From Candidatus Zixiibacteriota bacterium (lineage in GTDB: Bacteria; Zixibacteria; MSB-5A5; GN15; FEB-12), in the NCBI GenBank assembly GCA_022571985.1, contig JACZWU010000001.1, positions 157,501 to 221,500 of the forward strand: DNA of 64,000 nucleotides. Reading direction: 5' to 3'. Each line of letters opens with the position of its first letter. Position 1 is the first letter of the stretch. Below, piece by piece: positions 9,646 through 16,854 of this stretch. Made by a program: the position numbers and the translations under genes. Under the pieces are notes generated by a model. The model saw nothing but the letters and a program-made list of their open reading frames with translations. It had not been told where the DNA came from and did no database searches.

Positions 9646-10758
9646 TTAGTAGTCTATTGATTTGAAAATATCGGTCTGTCTGAAGTCGTTTGGGTTAATT
9701 TTATTCAGCACTACCCCGGCTTTGATATATTTGTAGCCCGGTTTGAAGATAGAGTGCAAAACTTTTTTCCCGGCTGCTATCAAGTGGTGGTCGCAATCGG
9801 TAGATGGAATAAGCGAGCGTGAGGCGGCTTTGCCATACTGCGGATTTTTGGCATAGACATTAGTAGTGATAAAAACTGTTATCTCCCCTGCTACTGAGCC
9901 GTCCTCACGTAGTTTTCTGGTGGCCATAGCGGCGTGGGTAGCAATAGATTCTTCCAGCTCTGTCAGCTTCGTCACATATCTGCCAAACGAACGCGACGAA
10001 GTTATATTCTTTCTGGCCGGTGTTTTATTTTCAAGCGGGAGACAAGGAATGCCTCTTAATTCGTTGACCAGCCGCAGTCCCACTACTCCGGCTGTTTTTC
10101 TGATAAGTTGGTCGCTTATATTACGAAGCTGCGCGGCGGTATTGATTCCACGAGTGTAGAGCCATTCGGCGTAACGTCTGCCTATCCCCCAGATATCCTG
10201 CACTAAAATTCGTGACAGAATTAATTCGGTTTCGGGGTGACTGGTGATATCAAAAACTCTGCCCAGTTCGCGGTTTATTTTGATATACTCGGCGGCAATT
10301 TTTGAAAGCGTTTTGGTTTCACCGATGCCAATTGTTACCGGCACACCGGTATTATGCAGCACTTTTCTTCTGACCTGTTCAGCCTGTGTGGTATTGAATG
10401 TTTCAGGCAGCACTAAAAAAGCTTCATCGATAGAGTAAATTTCGATGTCAGGCGTGACCTCTTTGAGCGTATCCATCACCCGTCTGGAGAGGTCGCCGTA
10501 TAAAACGTAATTCGATGAAAAGACTTTGATGTTATCTTTTTTGACTATCTCTTTGACATGATGAAACGGCTCCCCCATGCCGATTCCTAGCGCTTTGGCT
10601 TCCTGCGAACGCGCCACCACACAGCCATCATTGTTTGACAGGATGATAACGGGTTTGTTTGACAGATGAGGCTGAAAGACTCTTTCGCAGGAGACATAAA
10701 AATTGTCGCAGTCAACCAGCACATATTTTTTGGGCGGACGTTTATATTCGAATATCAT
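9646..10758 (-). CDS. umuC: DNA polymerase V catalytic subunit UmuC (Y family), truncated by a nonsense codon
   Basis: A 370-residue Y-family translesion polymerase. The catalytic carboxylates are in VDCDNFY (D16) and YSIDEAFL (D111, E112). SNNDGCVVARSQEAK and SSNYVLYGDLSRRVM mark UmuC rather than DinB. Palm, fingers, thumb and little-finger domains all appear complete. The C-terminal domain lies after an in-frame TAA (see 9475-9645). UmuC normally works with processed UmuD and RecA; no umuD is adjacent. The truncated protein may keep polymerase activity but lacks the tail. The ATG sits inside a 24-base palindrome (10753-10776), a possible operator. Confidence 0.93.
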   Translation of the reverse strand: MIFEYKRPPKKYVLVDCDNFYVSCERVFQPHLSNKPVIILSNNDGCVVARSQEAKALGIGMGEPFHHVKEIVKKDNIKVFSSNYVLYGDLSRRVMDTLKEVTPDIEIYSIDEAFLVLPETFNTTQAEQVRRKVLHNTGVPVTIGIGETKTLSKIAAEYIKINRELGRVFDITSHPETELILSRILVQDIWGIGRRYAEWLYTRGINTAAQLRNISDQLIRKTAGVVGLRLVNELRGIPCLPLENKTPARKNITSSRSFGRYVTKLTELEESIATHAAMATRKLREDGSVAGEITVFITTNVYAKNPQYGKAASRSLIPSTDCDHHLIAAGKKVLHSIFKPGYKYIKAGVVLNKINPNDFRQTDIFKSIDY

Positions 10759-10776
10759 GCTTCATATTGCATGATA
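10753..10776. promoter_or_regulatory. 24-base palindrome over the umuC start (candidate operator)
   Basis: TATCATGC and GCATGATA form a perfect 8-bp inverted repeat around an 8-base centre. The umuC ATG lies in one arm. A symmetric dimer-binding site at the start of a translesion polymerase gene is what an SOS repressor box would look like, but the sequence does not match a LexA box that I know. Confidence 0.35.
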
Positions 10777-10822
10777 CGCTAGCAATGGCAATCACAGGCA
10801 GGTCACATTATGATCCTCGTAG

Positions 10823-10845
10823 GGCAGGATCCCCGTGATCCTGCC
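10823..10845. repeat. Perfect inverted repeat GGCAGGATC-cccgt-GATCCTGCC
   Basis: A 9-bp perfect stem with a 5-base loop between umuC and the ankyrin gene. It resembles the stems at 3679-3708 and 4053-4082 (GGGCAG-AT...CTGCC), so it may belong to one dispersed family. No U-run follows, so a terminator role is doubtful. Confidence 0.45.
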
Positions 10846-10861
10846 TTGCAAGAGCTTTGAT

Positions 10862-11713
10862 TCACTTTAGTCGCTTGTATTTATAGTTCACAAAATCAAC
10901 GCCCTTGGTCTCCAAGTATTTTATGAGGTCCCAGCGCTCTTTCGTTATTTCAATGTCTTTCCCAGCGACTTCGCCTGCTCTTATCTTTCTTAATGTCTTT
11001 TTTGTAACAATAAAGTCCTGAATAAACAAACTATCCTTACTTCGAATAAACAAAGGTTGGTGGATGTCCACTTCTAAAGTGTCAATAAAATAATAGACAA
11101 TGTCAACTTTTGTTGCTCGCAAAGCTTCCCCAAATGGAGACATCATATTTTCTCCCAACTTTCTATAAGGGTCGGCACCAAATTTAATCAGAGTTTTGAC
11201 GATACTCAAATTTAGGGCCGCAGCTCTCATAATTGGAGATTTAACATCCACGTAACGCCCTTTTTCATTTGTGAAATCGCTTTCAATCGCATAATTGGGA
11301 TCTGCTCCATATTCGAGTAACAGTTCAGCATATCGATTGTCTTCGATCCACTCAAAGCTACTTCCGAAAGACGCGATGGCTTCTATCAAAACGCTATGTT
11401 TATCAAAGGGATTGATGAAATTGTGGTCAGCCCCCAACTCTAACAGCTTCTTGAAAGAATCAAACTCTTCTACGTATAGACATAGAACCAATACATTGGA
11501 ACCGTATTCCGGATTCGTTACTTCTAATAATGTAGAATCTTCTCTCACCAGCCTTTCGATTTTCTCCAAATCACCACTTCCGACTGCTTTAGCTAACTCA
11601 TAGGCAGGAGTATCTTTGAAAAAAGCAATGTTTCTGCTACCTCTTTGCCCGCAACTTTCCATGCAGAGGTATAGAGGAAGCAGCAAGATTAGTATAACTT
11701 TAGTAAGTTTCAT
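10862..11713 (-). CDS. Ankyrin-repeat lipoprotein
   Basis: A 283-residue protein with a lipoprotein signal (KVILILLLPLYLCMESC, lipobox cysteine C21) followed by degenerate ankyrin repeats from about residue 35 to 220. Recognisable units include LLELGADHNFINPFD, LLLEYGADPNYAI and LIKFGADPYRKLG. The C-terminal 60 residues are charged and contain no repeat. It should be lipid-anchored in the envelope and bind a protein partner; which one is unknown. A GAAGGA ribosome site precedes the ATG. Confidence 0.82.
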   Translation of the reverse strand: MKLTKVILILLLPLYLCMESCGQRGSRNIAFFKDTPAYELAKAVGSGDLEKIERLVREDSTLLEVTNPEYGSNVLVLCLYVEEFDSFKKLLELGADHNFINPFDKHSVLIEAIASFGSSFEWIEDNRYAELLLEYGADPNYAIESDFTNEKGRYVDVKSPIMRAAALNLSIVKTLIKFGADPYRKLGENMMSPFGEALRATKVDIVYYFIDTLEVDIHQPLFIRSKDSLFIQDFIVTKKTLRKIRAGEVAGKDIEITKERWDLIKYLETKGVDFVNYKYKRLK

Positions 11714-11725
11714 TATTCTGTCCTT

Positions 11726-12391
11726 CTAAACTTTTTGGAGGCATGCAACACTATTATTTCTCGGGGCGTTAACTAATTTAGAGACTTCGTAGGCCTCAAT
11801 GCGGCTGTCGTCTTTGGGGAGCATAATGTTCTGGAGGTCTTCGGCAGATGTATTATGGTCGAGCCATTTTGATTCATCGGATTTATTCAGAATTACCGGC
11901 ATTCTGTCATGATACTCTTTTAAGTAATCGTTGGCTTCGGTAGTAATGATAGTATAACTGAATATCTCGCTCTCGTTATCTTTCCAGAGCGACCAGAGAC
12001 CGGCAAAGGCAAACAGTTCACTTTTTTTTAAGCGAATATGAATAGGCGTCTTTTTCTTAGGGTCGAGTGCAGATTTTTGCCATTCATAAAAGCCGGTCGC
12101 AGGAATGAGGCATCGCTTATTCTTAAAAGCATCGCGGTAGCTCGGTTTTTCTGCCACAGTTTCTGAGCGGGCGTTAATCATCTTGTAGGCAATCTTTGGA
12201 TCTTTGGCCCAGTGCGGAATAAGTCCCCAGTTCATTGCTTTTATTCTGCGGCCGCTGCCATTGGTGATTACCGGATTTGCCTGTCCGGGAGCGATATTGT
12301 AGCTCGGTTTCATTTCAAAATCTTTGAAATCCAGGCCAAACCGCTTCTTTAACTCTTCATAATCCTGAGCCAGGACATATCTGCCGCACAT
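11726..12391 (-). CDS. SOS-response-associated peptidase / abasic-site DNA crosslinker (SRAP, YedK/HMCES type)
   Basis: A 221-residue SRAP protein. Family members open to Cys2, which bonds covalently to abasic sites in single-stranded DNA and protects replication forks. Visible key residues are C2 in MCGRY, N32 in PSYNIAPGQ, NARSET near 73-78, E103 in GFYEWQ and the EYHDRMPVIL histidine motif. I start at 12391 because Cys2 must be exposed after Met removal; the longer frame to 12709 runs into the opposite-strand gene. A promoter (TTGGCC, 17 bases, TATATT) ends 6 bases before the ATG, suggesting a leaderless mRNA. Nearby umuC makes this a small damage-tolerance neighbourhood. Confidence 0.92.
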   Translation of the reverse strand: MCGRYVLAQDYEELKKRFGLDFKDFEMKPSYNIAPGQANPVITNGSGRRIKAMNWGLIPHWAKDPKIAYKMINARSETVAEKPSYRDAFKNKRCLIPATGFYEWQKSALDPKKKTPIHIRLKKSELFAFAGLWSLWKDNESEIFSYTIITTEANDYLKEYHDRMPVILNKSDESKWLDHNTSAEDLQNIMLPKDDSRIEAYEVSKLVNAPRNNSVACLQKV

Positions 12392-12397
12392 AACCAA

Positions 12398-12469
12398 AAT
12401 ATAGTCAAGATATTGGCTCTGGCCAATCTCATATTTATATTTTGAGATAATCCAAATTGCCGTTATAAT
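12398..12469. promoter_or_regulatory. Divergent promoter pair, both apparently leaderless
   Basis: Leftward: TTGGCC (12426-12421), 17-base spacer, TATATT (12403-12398), then 6 bases to the ATG at 12391. Rightward: TTGAGA (12442-12447), 16-base spacer, TATAAT (12464-12469), then 5 bases to the ATG at 12475. In both cases the expected transcription start falls on or beside the start codon, and neither gene has a Shine-Dalgarno sequence. Confidence 0.5.
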
Positions 12470-12474
12470 CCGGC

Positions 12475-14337
12475 ATGCAGACTTCTCGCTTTTTTGAAAA
12501 TCTTTCCAGACATTCGCGTTGGCTAACGCCGCTGCTGATATTCTTAGCTGCTTTAACATTGAGGGTTGTTTATCTAAATCAGATTTCGGAAATCCCAACT
12601 TTTGAAAAGCCGGTAATGGACGAGCAGTATCATCTGGCCTTGGCCCAACAGATAAACTCAGAAAAGGGCCTGCCGGATGAACCGTATTACCGCGCTCCTC
12701 TGTACCCATACTTTCTGGCTGTTGTATTTGATTTGACAGCTGAATCGGTTTATTGGACGAGAATGATACAAATTTTGCTCGGCGCGCTTTTGCCGCTACT
12801 ACTTTATTTTCTGGGATTGAGGCTTTTTAACAGGTCGCTGGCTTTCTGGTCGGCTGCCATTGCCGCTTTTTATCCAACTTTTTTATACTACGACTCTGCC
12901 CTGCTTATTACTTCGCTGATGGTCCTGCTGACTACTTTATTGATTTTGCAGCTTTACAGATGTCAAAAAAACCCGCTGCCGCTGCAATTTATACTGGCAG
13001 GACTGCTGCTTGGACTGGCCGGACTGGCACGTCCGAATATTTTGCTGCTCGGTCCCTTTCTCATTATATGGATAATACTGATAATCAAACCTCAGCTTGG
13101 CTGGAAGAAAGCTCTTCTCAGCTATGGTCTGATTGCACTGGCAGCGCTGGTTGTCGTCTTACCCGTCACTGTTCGCAATTACACGGTCGGTAACGATGCC
13201 GTCTTTATTGCCTGGCAGGGCGGCTACAATTTCTATATTGGCAATAACCGGCAGGCTACGGGCTGGTCAGCCACCGTACCCGGCATCGATGCTACCTGGG
13301 GCGGCGGTTATAAGCAGTCAATAGCGATTGCAGAAAAGAGCCTGGGTAAACGACTGAAACGTTCTGAAGTTTCTGATTTCTGGTTCGGACTGACCTTTGA
13401 AGAAATCAGACAGGACCCGGGTAATTTTTTATCACTGCAAATAAAAAAGCTGCGGCTTTTTGCTAACGGTTTTGAATTACCCAATAATCAAAATATATAT
13501 CTGGCCCGTGAGTTTTCTCCACTTATATCTCTGCTGATGTTTGACGGCTTTTTGTTTTTTCCTTATGGACTGCTCTTGCCACTGGCGCTTTTGGGTCTGG
13601 CTTTCTCTGTCAGAGAATGGCGGAAATACCTGCTTGTTTACCTGTTGCTGTCATCGTATGTGGTCACACTTATGCTGTTTTTTGTCTGCGCCCGATTTCG
13701 CCAGCCGCTGATTCCTCTGCTAATCATGCTGGCGGTTTTCGGGATAATGCAGCTGCTAAAGTTTATCAAGAAACGGGATATCAAAAATCTGTCGCTGACT
13801 CTTCTGGTTTTTGCTTTACTCTTGATAGAAAGCAACCATGACATAGCCGGCATTGACAGAAATTACTTAAAAGCCGAGGACCATATGCTGCTGGGAACTG
13901 CTTATCTTGACCAAGGGCGGCTGGAATCTGCCAAAATTGAGTTTTCAAAATCTGTCAAATTTTATCCGGGCTTTGCCCAGTCATATAACAATCTTGGGCT
14001 GATAGCTCTTCGCCGCGGAGATGCCGGCGGCGCCTCTCAATATTTTCTAAAAGCAATTCAAGCTGATCCACAGACTCTGGAGCCTTACTTCAATCTGGCC
14101 ACCCAGCAGATTGAAAAACAGCAGTTCCAGCAGGCTCTGGAGATATTATATCAGGCACGGCGGCGCCAGCCATTAAATGATTTTGTATATTTGAAAATTG
14201 GTTCAACGTTGTATCAGTTAGGACGGATTGATGAAGCTAAACTTGCAATTGAAGAAAGCCTGAGATTAAATCCTGCAAATGAAGTTGCCCGCCTGGCCTA
14301 TCAGCAAATCATTACTGAACTAAACTCTGCCGATTAG
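12475..14337 (+). CDS. GT39/PMT-like membrane glycosyltransferase with C-terminal TPR repeats
   Basis: A 620-residue protein. The first 450 residues contain about ten membrane spans with the GT-C layout. Its first outer loop has VMDEQYHLALA, where the acidic pair is the usual catalytic/metal site, and YYRAPLYPYFL. Residues about 465-615 are three or four tetratricopeptide units (AEDHMLLGTAYLDQGRLESA, QSYNNLGLIALRRGDAGGAS, PYFNLATQQIEKQQFQQA). It should move a sugar from a polyprenyl phosphate to an envelope acceptor; the acceptor is not known. It shares its last 26 bases tail-to-tail with the next gene and uses a TATAAT box directly before its ATG. Confidence 0.85.
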   Translation: MQTSRFFENLSRHSRWLTPLLIFLAALTLRVVYLNQISEIPTFEKPVMDEQYHLALAQQINSEKGLPDEPYYRAPLYPYFLAVVFDLTAESVYWTRMIQILLGALLPLLLYFLGLRLFNRSLAFWSAAIAAFYPTFLYYDSALLITSLMVLLTTLLILQLYRCQKNPLPLQFILAGLLLGLAGLARPNILLLGPFLIIWIILIIKPQLGWKKALLSYGLIALAALVVVLPVTVRNYTVGNDAVFIAWQGGYNFYIGNNRQATGWSATVPGIDATWGGGYKQSIAIAEKSLGKRLKRSEVSDFWFGLTFEEIRQDPGNFLSLQIKKLRLFANGFELPNNQNIYLAREFSPLISLLMFDGFLFFPYGLLLPLALLGLAFSVREWRKYLLVYLLLSSYVVTLMLFFVCARFRQPLIPLLIMLAVFGIMQLLKFIKKRDIKNLSLTLLVFALLLIESNHDIAGIDRNYLKAEDHMLLGTAYLDQGRLESAKIEFSKSVKFYPGFAQSYNNLGLIALRRGDAGGASQYFLKAIQADPQTLEPYFNLATQQIEKQQFQQALEILYQARRRQPLNDFVYLKIGSTLYQLGRIDEAKLAIEESLRLNPANEVARLAYQQIITELNSAD

Positions 14338-14839
14338 TATTTTTTCTTCTTCTAGCAACAGAATAGAACAGATAAAACAAAGAGGCAATTAATAGTACAA
14401 CGCCGGCAGCTATTCTGGTATAAGTATCCCAGAGAGGAGTTATGATTATAACCGACTCAGAATTATTCAGGGGGTTGTAATAAACCGAAATCAGTTTGCC
14501 TATCGGATATTTCCGGGACAGTTTCCTGGCAACGTCGTACTGTCTGGCTTTGTTGCCAAAGCCGGGTGCCTGCAAGTCTGAGCTGCCTGTATAAGTTTTA
14601 TCGCCGACTTCATAACTGTATTTGACCATCGGTCTCATACTGCCGGTTTCCACTATGCTCGACTCCAGAACTTTGGCGTTTGCTATATCCCAGGTCTTAC
14701 GTTTATTAGCTGCTATCAATTGGCTGCTTGAATAAACAGTGATGACAGTTCCCGACAAAAACAAAACAAGAAATATCAGAATAGAGGTGGTCGTAAATCT
14801 TTGTTTAAGAATACCTTCTTTTTTCAAATCAACTGACAC
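14312..14839 (-). CDS. DUF3592 family membrane protein
   Basis: A 175-residue protein with two membrane spans (about 18-38 and 138-162) around an outer domain of about 95 residues containing VKYSYEVGDKTYTGS and GKLISVYYNPLNNSESVI, the DUF3592 pattern. The function of the family is unknown. It overlaps the preceding convergent gene by 26 bases and lies 49 bases after the regulator that is transcribed in the same direction. Confidence 0.82.
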   Translation of the reverse strand: MSVDLKKEGILKQRFTTTSILIFLVLFLSGTVITVYSSSQLIAANKRKTWDIANAKVLESSIVETGSMRPMVKYSYEVGDKTYTGSSDLQAPGFGNKARQYDVARKLSRKYPIGKLISVYYNPLNNSESVIIITPLWDTYTRIAAGVVLLIASLFYLFYSVARRRKNTNRQSLVQ

Positions 14840-14888
14840 CCTCTATACTAATTGATAAAGACGCCAGAGACAAGATTTTCAGCTGGTT

Positions 14889-15536
14889 TTAAGTCGAATT
14901 GGCAGCTTTGGAGAAGGACTTTGCAATAATTTTGATACTCTGAATATCATTTAAGGGAACTTTGACCTGACCTGAGTGAATGTCTTCACGAACCAGCAAT
15001 TGAATGCTGCGCGATTCGAAAAGAATTCCTGCCGGTCTGAACTTTCCCTTAAATTTGCCGGATTTAGTCTTGAAAAAAACAGATTTGTTCTGCTCTACAG
15101 CATTTATGAAACTGCTGAGCTTTACTTCATCTTTTCTGGTCTTAGCAGAGAAACTCTGCCCGAAATTGATTTTCTTTTGATCAAGCGTCTTAAAAAAGCT
15201 GTTTCGGCTGTGATTTATTATACTGTCACAAATCTTATCAGATAATTCGATTAGCGGAAGAATTTGTTTCAGGGGATGCGTCTTAAGAACAAAACTTACT
15301 AACTCCAGCTGTAAATCGCTAAGTTGATTTAGAGCGTATCTCTGAGTCGAATCTAACAATTTATAGCATTTATCAAAGTCAAAATCAATTTTATAGCCGA
15401 GTTTTTTCAGAGTTTTTATATCACGGAAGACCGTTCTGCCTGAGACTGTATACTTTTTTGCTATGCCATCAATGGAAAAAGACAGGCCTCTTTTTAGAAA
15501 TTCTAGAATATGAGTCAGCCGTTCTGACCTGTTCAC
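14889..15536 (-). CDS. HTH (DeoR/WYL-type) transcriptional regulator, short
   Basis: A 215-residue protein. The N-terminal 60 residues are a winged helix of the HTH_11 type (LTHILEFLKRGLSFSIDGIA ... SGRTVFRDIKTLKKLGYKI), as in DeoR and WYL regulators. The rest is a shortened effector region ending in a WYL-like beta segment (PAGILFESRSIQLLVREDIHSGQVKVPL). It starts with GTG. It follows a second, longer regulator of the same kind (15660-16613); such tandem pairs recall PafB/PafC, though the pair here is not fused to that pathway. Confidence 0.75.
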   Translation of the reverse strand: MNRSERLTHILEFLKRGLSFSIDGIAKKYTVSGRTVFRDIKTLKKLGYKIDFDFDKCYKLLDSTQRYALNQLSDLQLELVSFVLKTHPLKQILPLIELSDKICDSIINHSRNSFFKTLDQKKINFGQSFSAKTRKDEVKLSSFINAVEQNKSVFFKTKSGKFKGKFRPAGILFESRSIQLLVREDIHSGQVKVPLNDIQSIKIIAKSFSKAANST

Positions 15537-15659
15537 CTTACAACCGTTATAAACCTTTCGGATAACCCTGATTTTTATAGAAAAATGTTACCCGTACTGT
15601 TTTATAAGTGGGCGTGCTGACAAAGACTGTCACTAAGAATTATATTGGCAGGAAGAAAA

Positions 15660-16613
15660 TTAGTTCTTGTACTTGGCCGAAAGCTGTTTGCCTAACTGGC
15701 AGAGCTCATTTCGGAGACTGAGCGGCTTAATTACCTCTGCTTCGTTGCCATAACTGAGAATCCAGCGTCTTATCTCTTCAATTCCTCTGGTGGTGACACT
15801 GTATTTGAGCCGTCCGTCTCTGTAGCGTTTTTTGGTTTCTTTGGGATGATGGCTGGATGAAGCAATCAATTTAGCAGCTGTTCCTGTAAACATAATAGTG
15901 ACTTCAACTTTTTCTCCGAGGAAAACTGACCAGCTGCCATCGAAATAGGTTTTGGCATCGACACCCTGACGGCGCTTGAATCTGATGTCGGTGACCTTAA
16001 CGGATTTGGTGCGGTCGATGCGGAACGTCCGCAGCTCTTTAGTCTTATTACAGTAGGCTACGTAATAGAATGCTCTGCCTCTGAACATAATAAAATAGGG
16101 GTCTGCTATTCGGGTACTTAAGCCCGATTGGATTGAATTGTATTCAATTTTAATTTTTAAGTCATTTGTAATGGCGTTTTCTATGTTGCTGAATAATTCC
16201 GGCTGATTTTCCGGCGCCTCGGTCAGCGGTATCTCGATATGGGTTGTCTGCGGAGAAAATTTATGCCTCTTTTTAACAACGTCGGACAGTCCGGCATCTA
16301 CTTTGGCGCGAATCTTTTTTATTACCGGCTGATATTTTTCAGTATTGCCCAGCGGAGTTGAGTCCAGGGCCAATTTGAGGCAGTTGTATTCATCGAAACT
16401 AAAGTTTAATGGCGGCAGGAAATTGTTCGAGGCCAGCTTGTAACCGTGGTCATAATAGATTGGTACATTAGCCTCGGAAAGTGAAATAATATCACGATAT
16501 ATCGACCTTTCTGTTACGCCGCATTCGCTGGCCAGATTCCCGGCAGTTAAATTACGTCTGCTGCGCAGAATATTAAGAATAAAGAGCATTCTGTCATATT
16601 TGGACATGCCCAT
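15660..16613 (-). CDS. WYL-domain transcriptional regulator
   Basis: A 317-residue regulator: winged HTH at about 5-60 (MLFILNILRSRRNLTAGNLA ... TERSIYRDIISL), linker, WYL domain at about 150-220 (KIEYNSIQSGLSTRIADPYF, FYYVAYCNKTKELRTFRIDR) and a WCX-type C-terminal extension. WYL domains sense nucleic-acid fragments or nucleotides in damage and defence regulators. The start at 16613 is preferred over the upstream frame because TAGGAGA lies 8 bases before this ATG. It is divergent from the envelope operon at 16855. Confidence 0.85.
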   Translation of the reverse strand: MGMSKYDRMLFILNILRSRRNLTAGNLASECGVTERSIYRDIISLSEANVPIYYDHGYKLASNNFLPPLNFSFDEYNCLKLALDSTPLGNTEKYQPVIKKIRAKVDAGLSDVVKKRHKFSPQTTHIEIPLTEAPENQPELFSNIENAITNDLKIKIEYNSIQSGLSTRIADPYFIMFRGRAFYYVAYCNKTKELRTFRIDRTKSVKVTDIRFKRRQGVDAKTYFDGSWSVFLGEKVEVTIMFTGTAAKLIASSSHHPKETKKRYRDGRLKYSVTTRGIEEIRRWILSYGNEAEVIKPLSLRNELCQLGKQLSAKYKN

Positions 16614-16854
16614 AAATCGTCTCCTATATTGATGATGGGAAAATATACAGTCTGCTGCCTGCAATGTCTACTATTGGAATCTCCCCACACATAGAGGCGA
16701 ATCTCTACCCTGCTTTTGGCTGCTTCCAGGACCCCGGACACATCACCTATACTATTGTAACACAATGCCTTAGGACTCAACTAACAGACTGGCACCAGCT
16801 TTGCATTTCAGAGCTCGAGACAAAGAATGAAATAGCATAACCGGGGAATACAGT

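Noticed and set aside
9646-9648. TAA in umuC as a recoded codon
   Set aside because: TAA reassignment would break many clear genes here that end in TAA at the right place (for example ribD). A local mutation, read-through or sequencing error is simpler.
12392-12709. Long N-terminal extension of the SRAP protein
   Set aside because: It overlaps the opposite gene and would bury the essential Cys2. The start at 12391 fits the family and the promoter.
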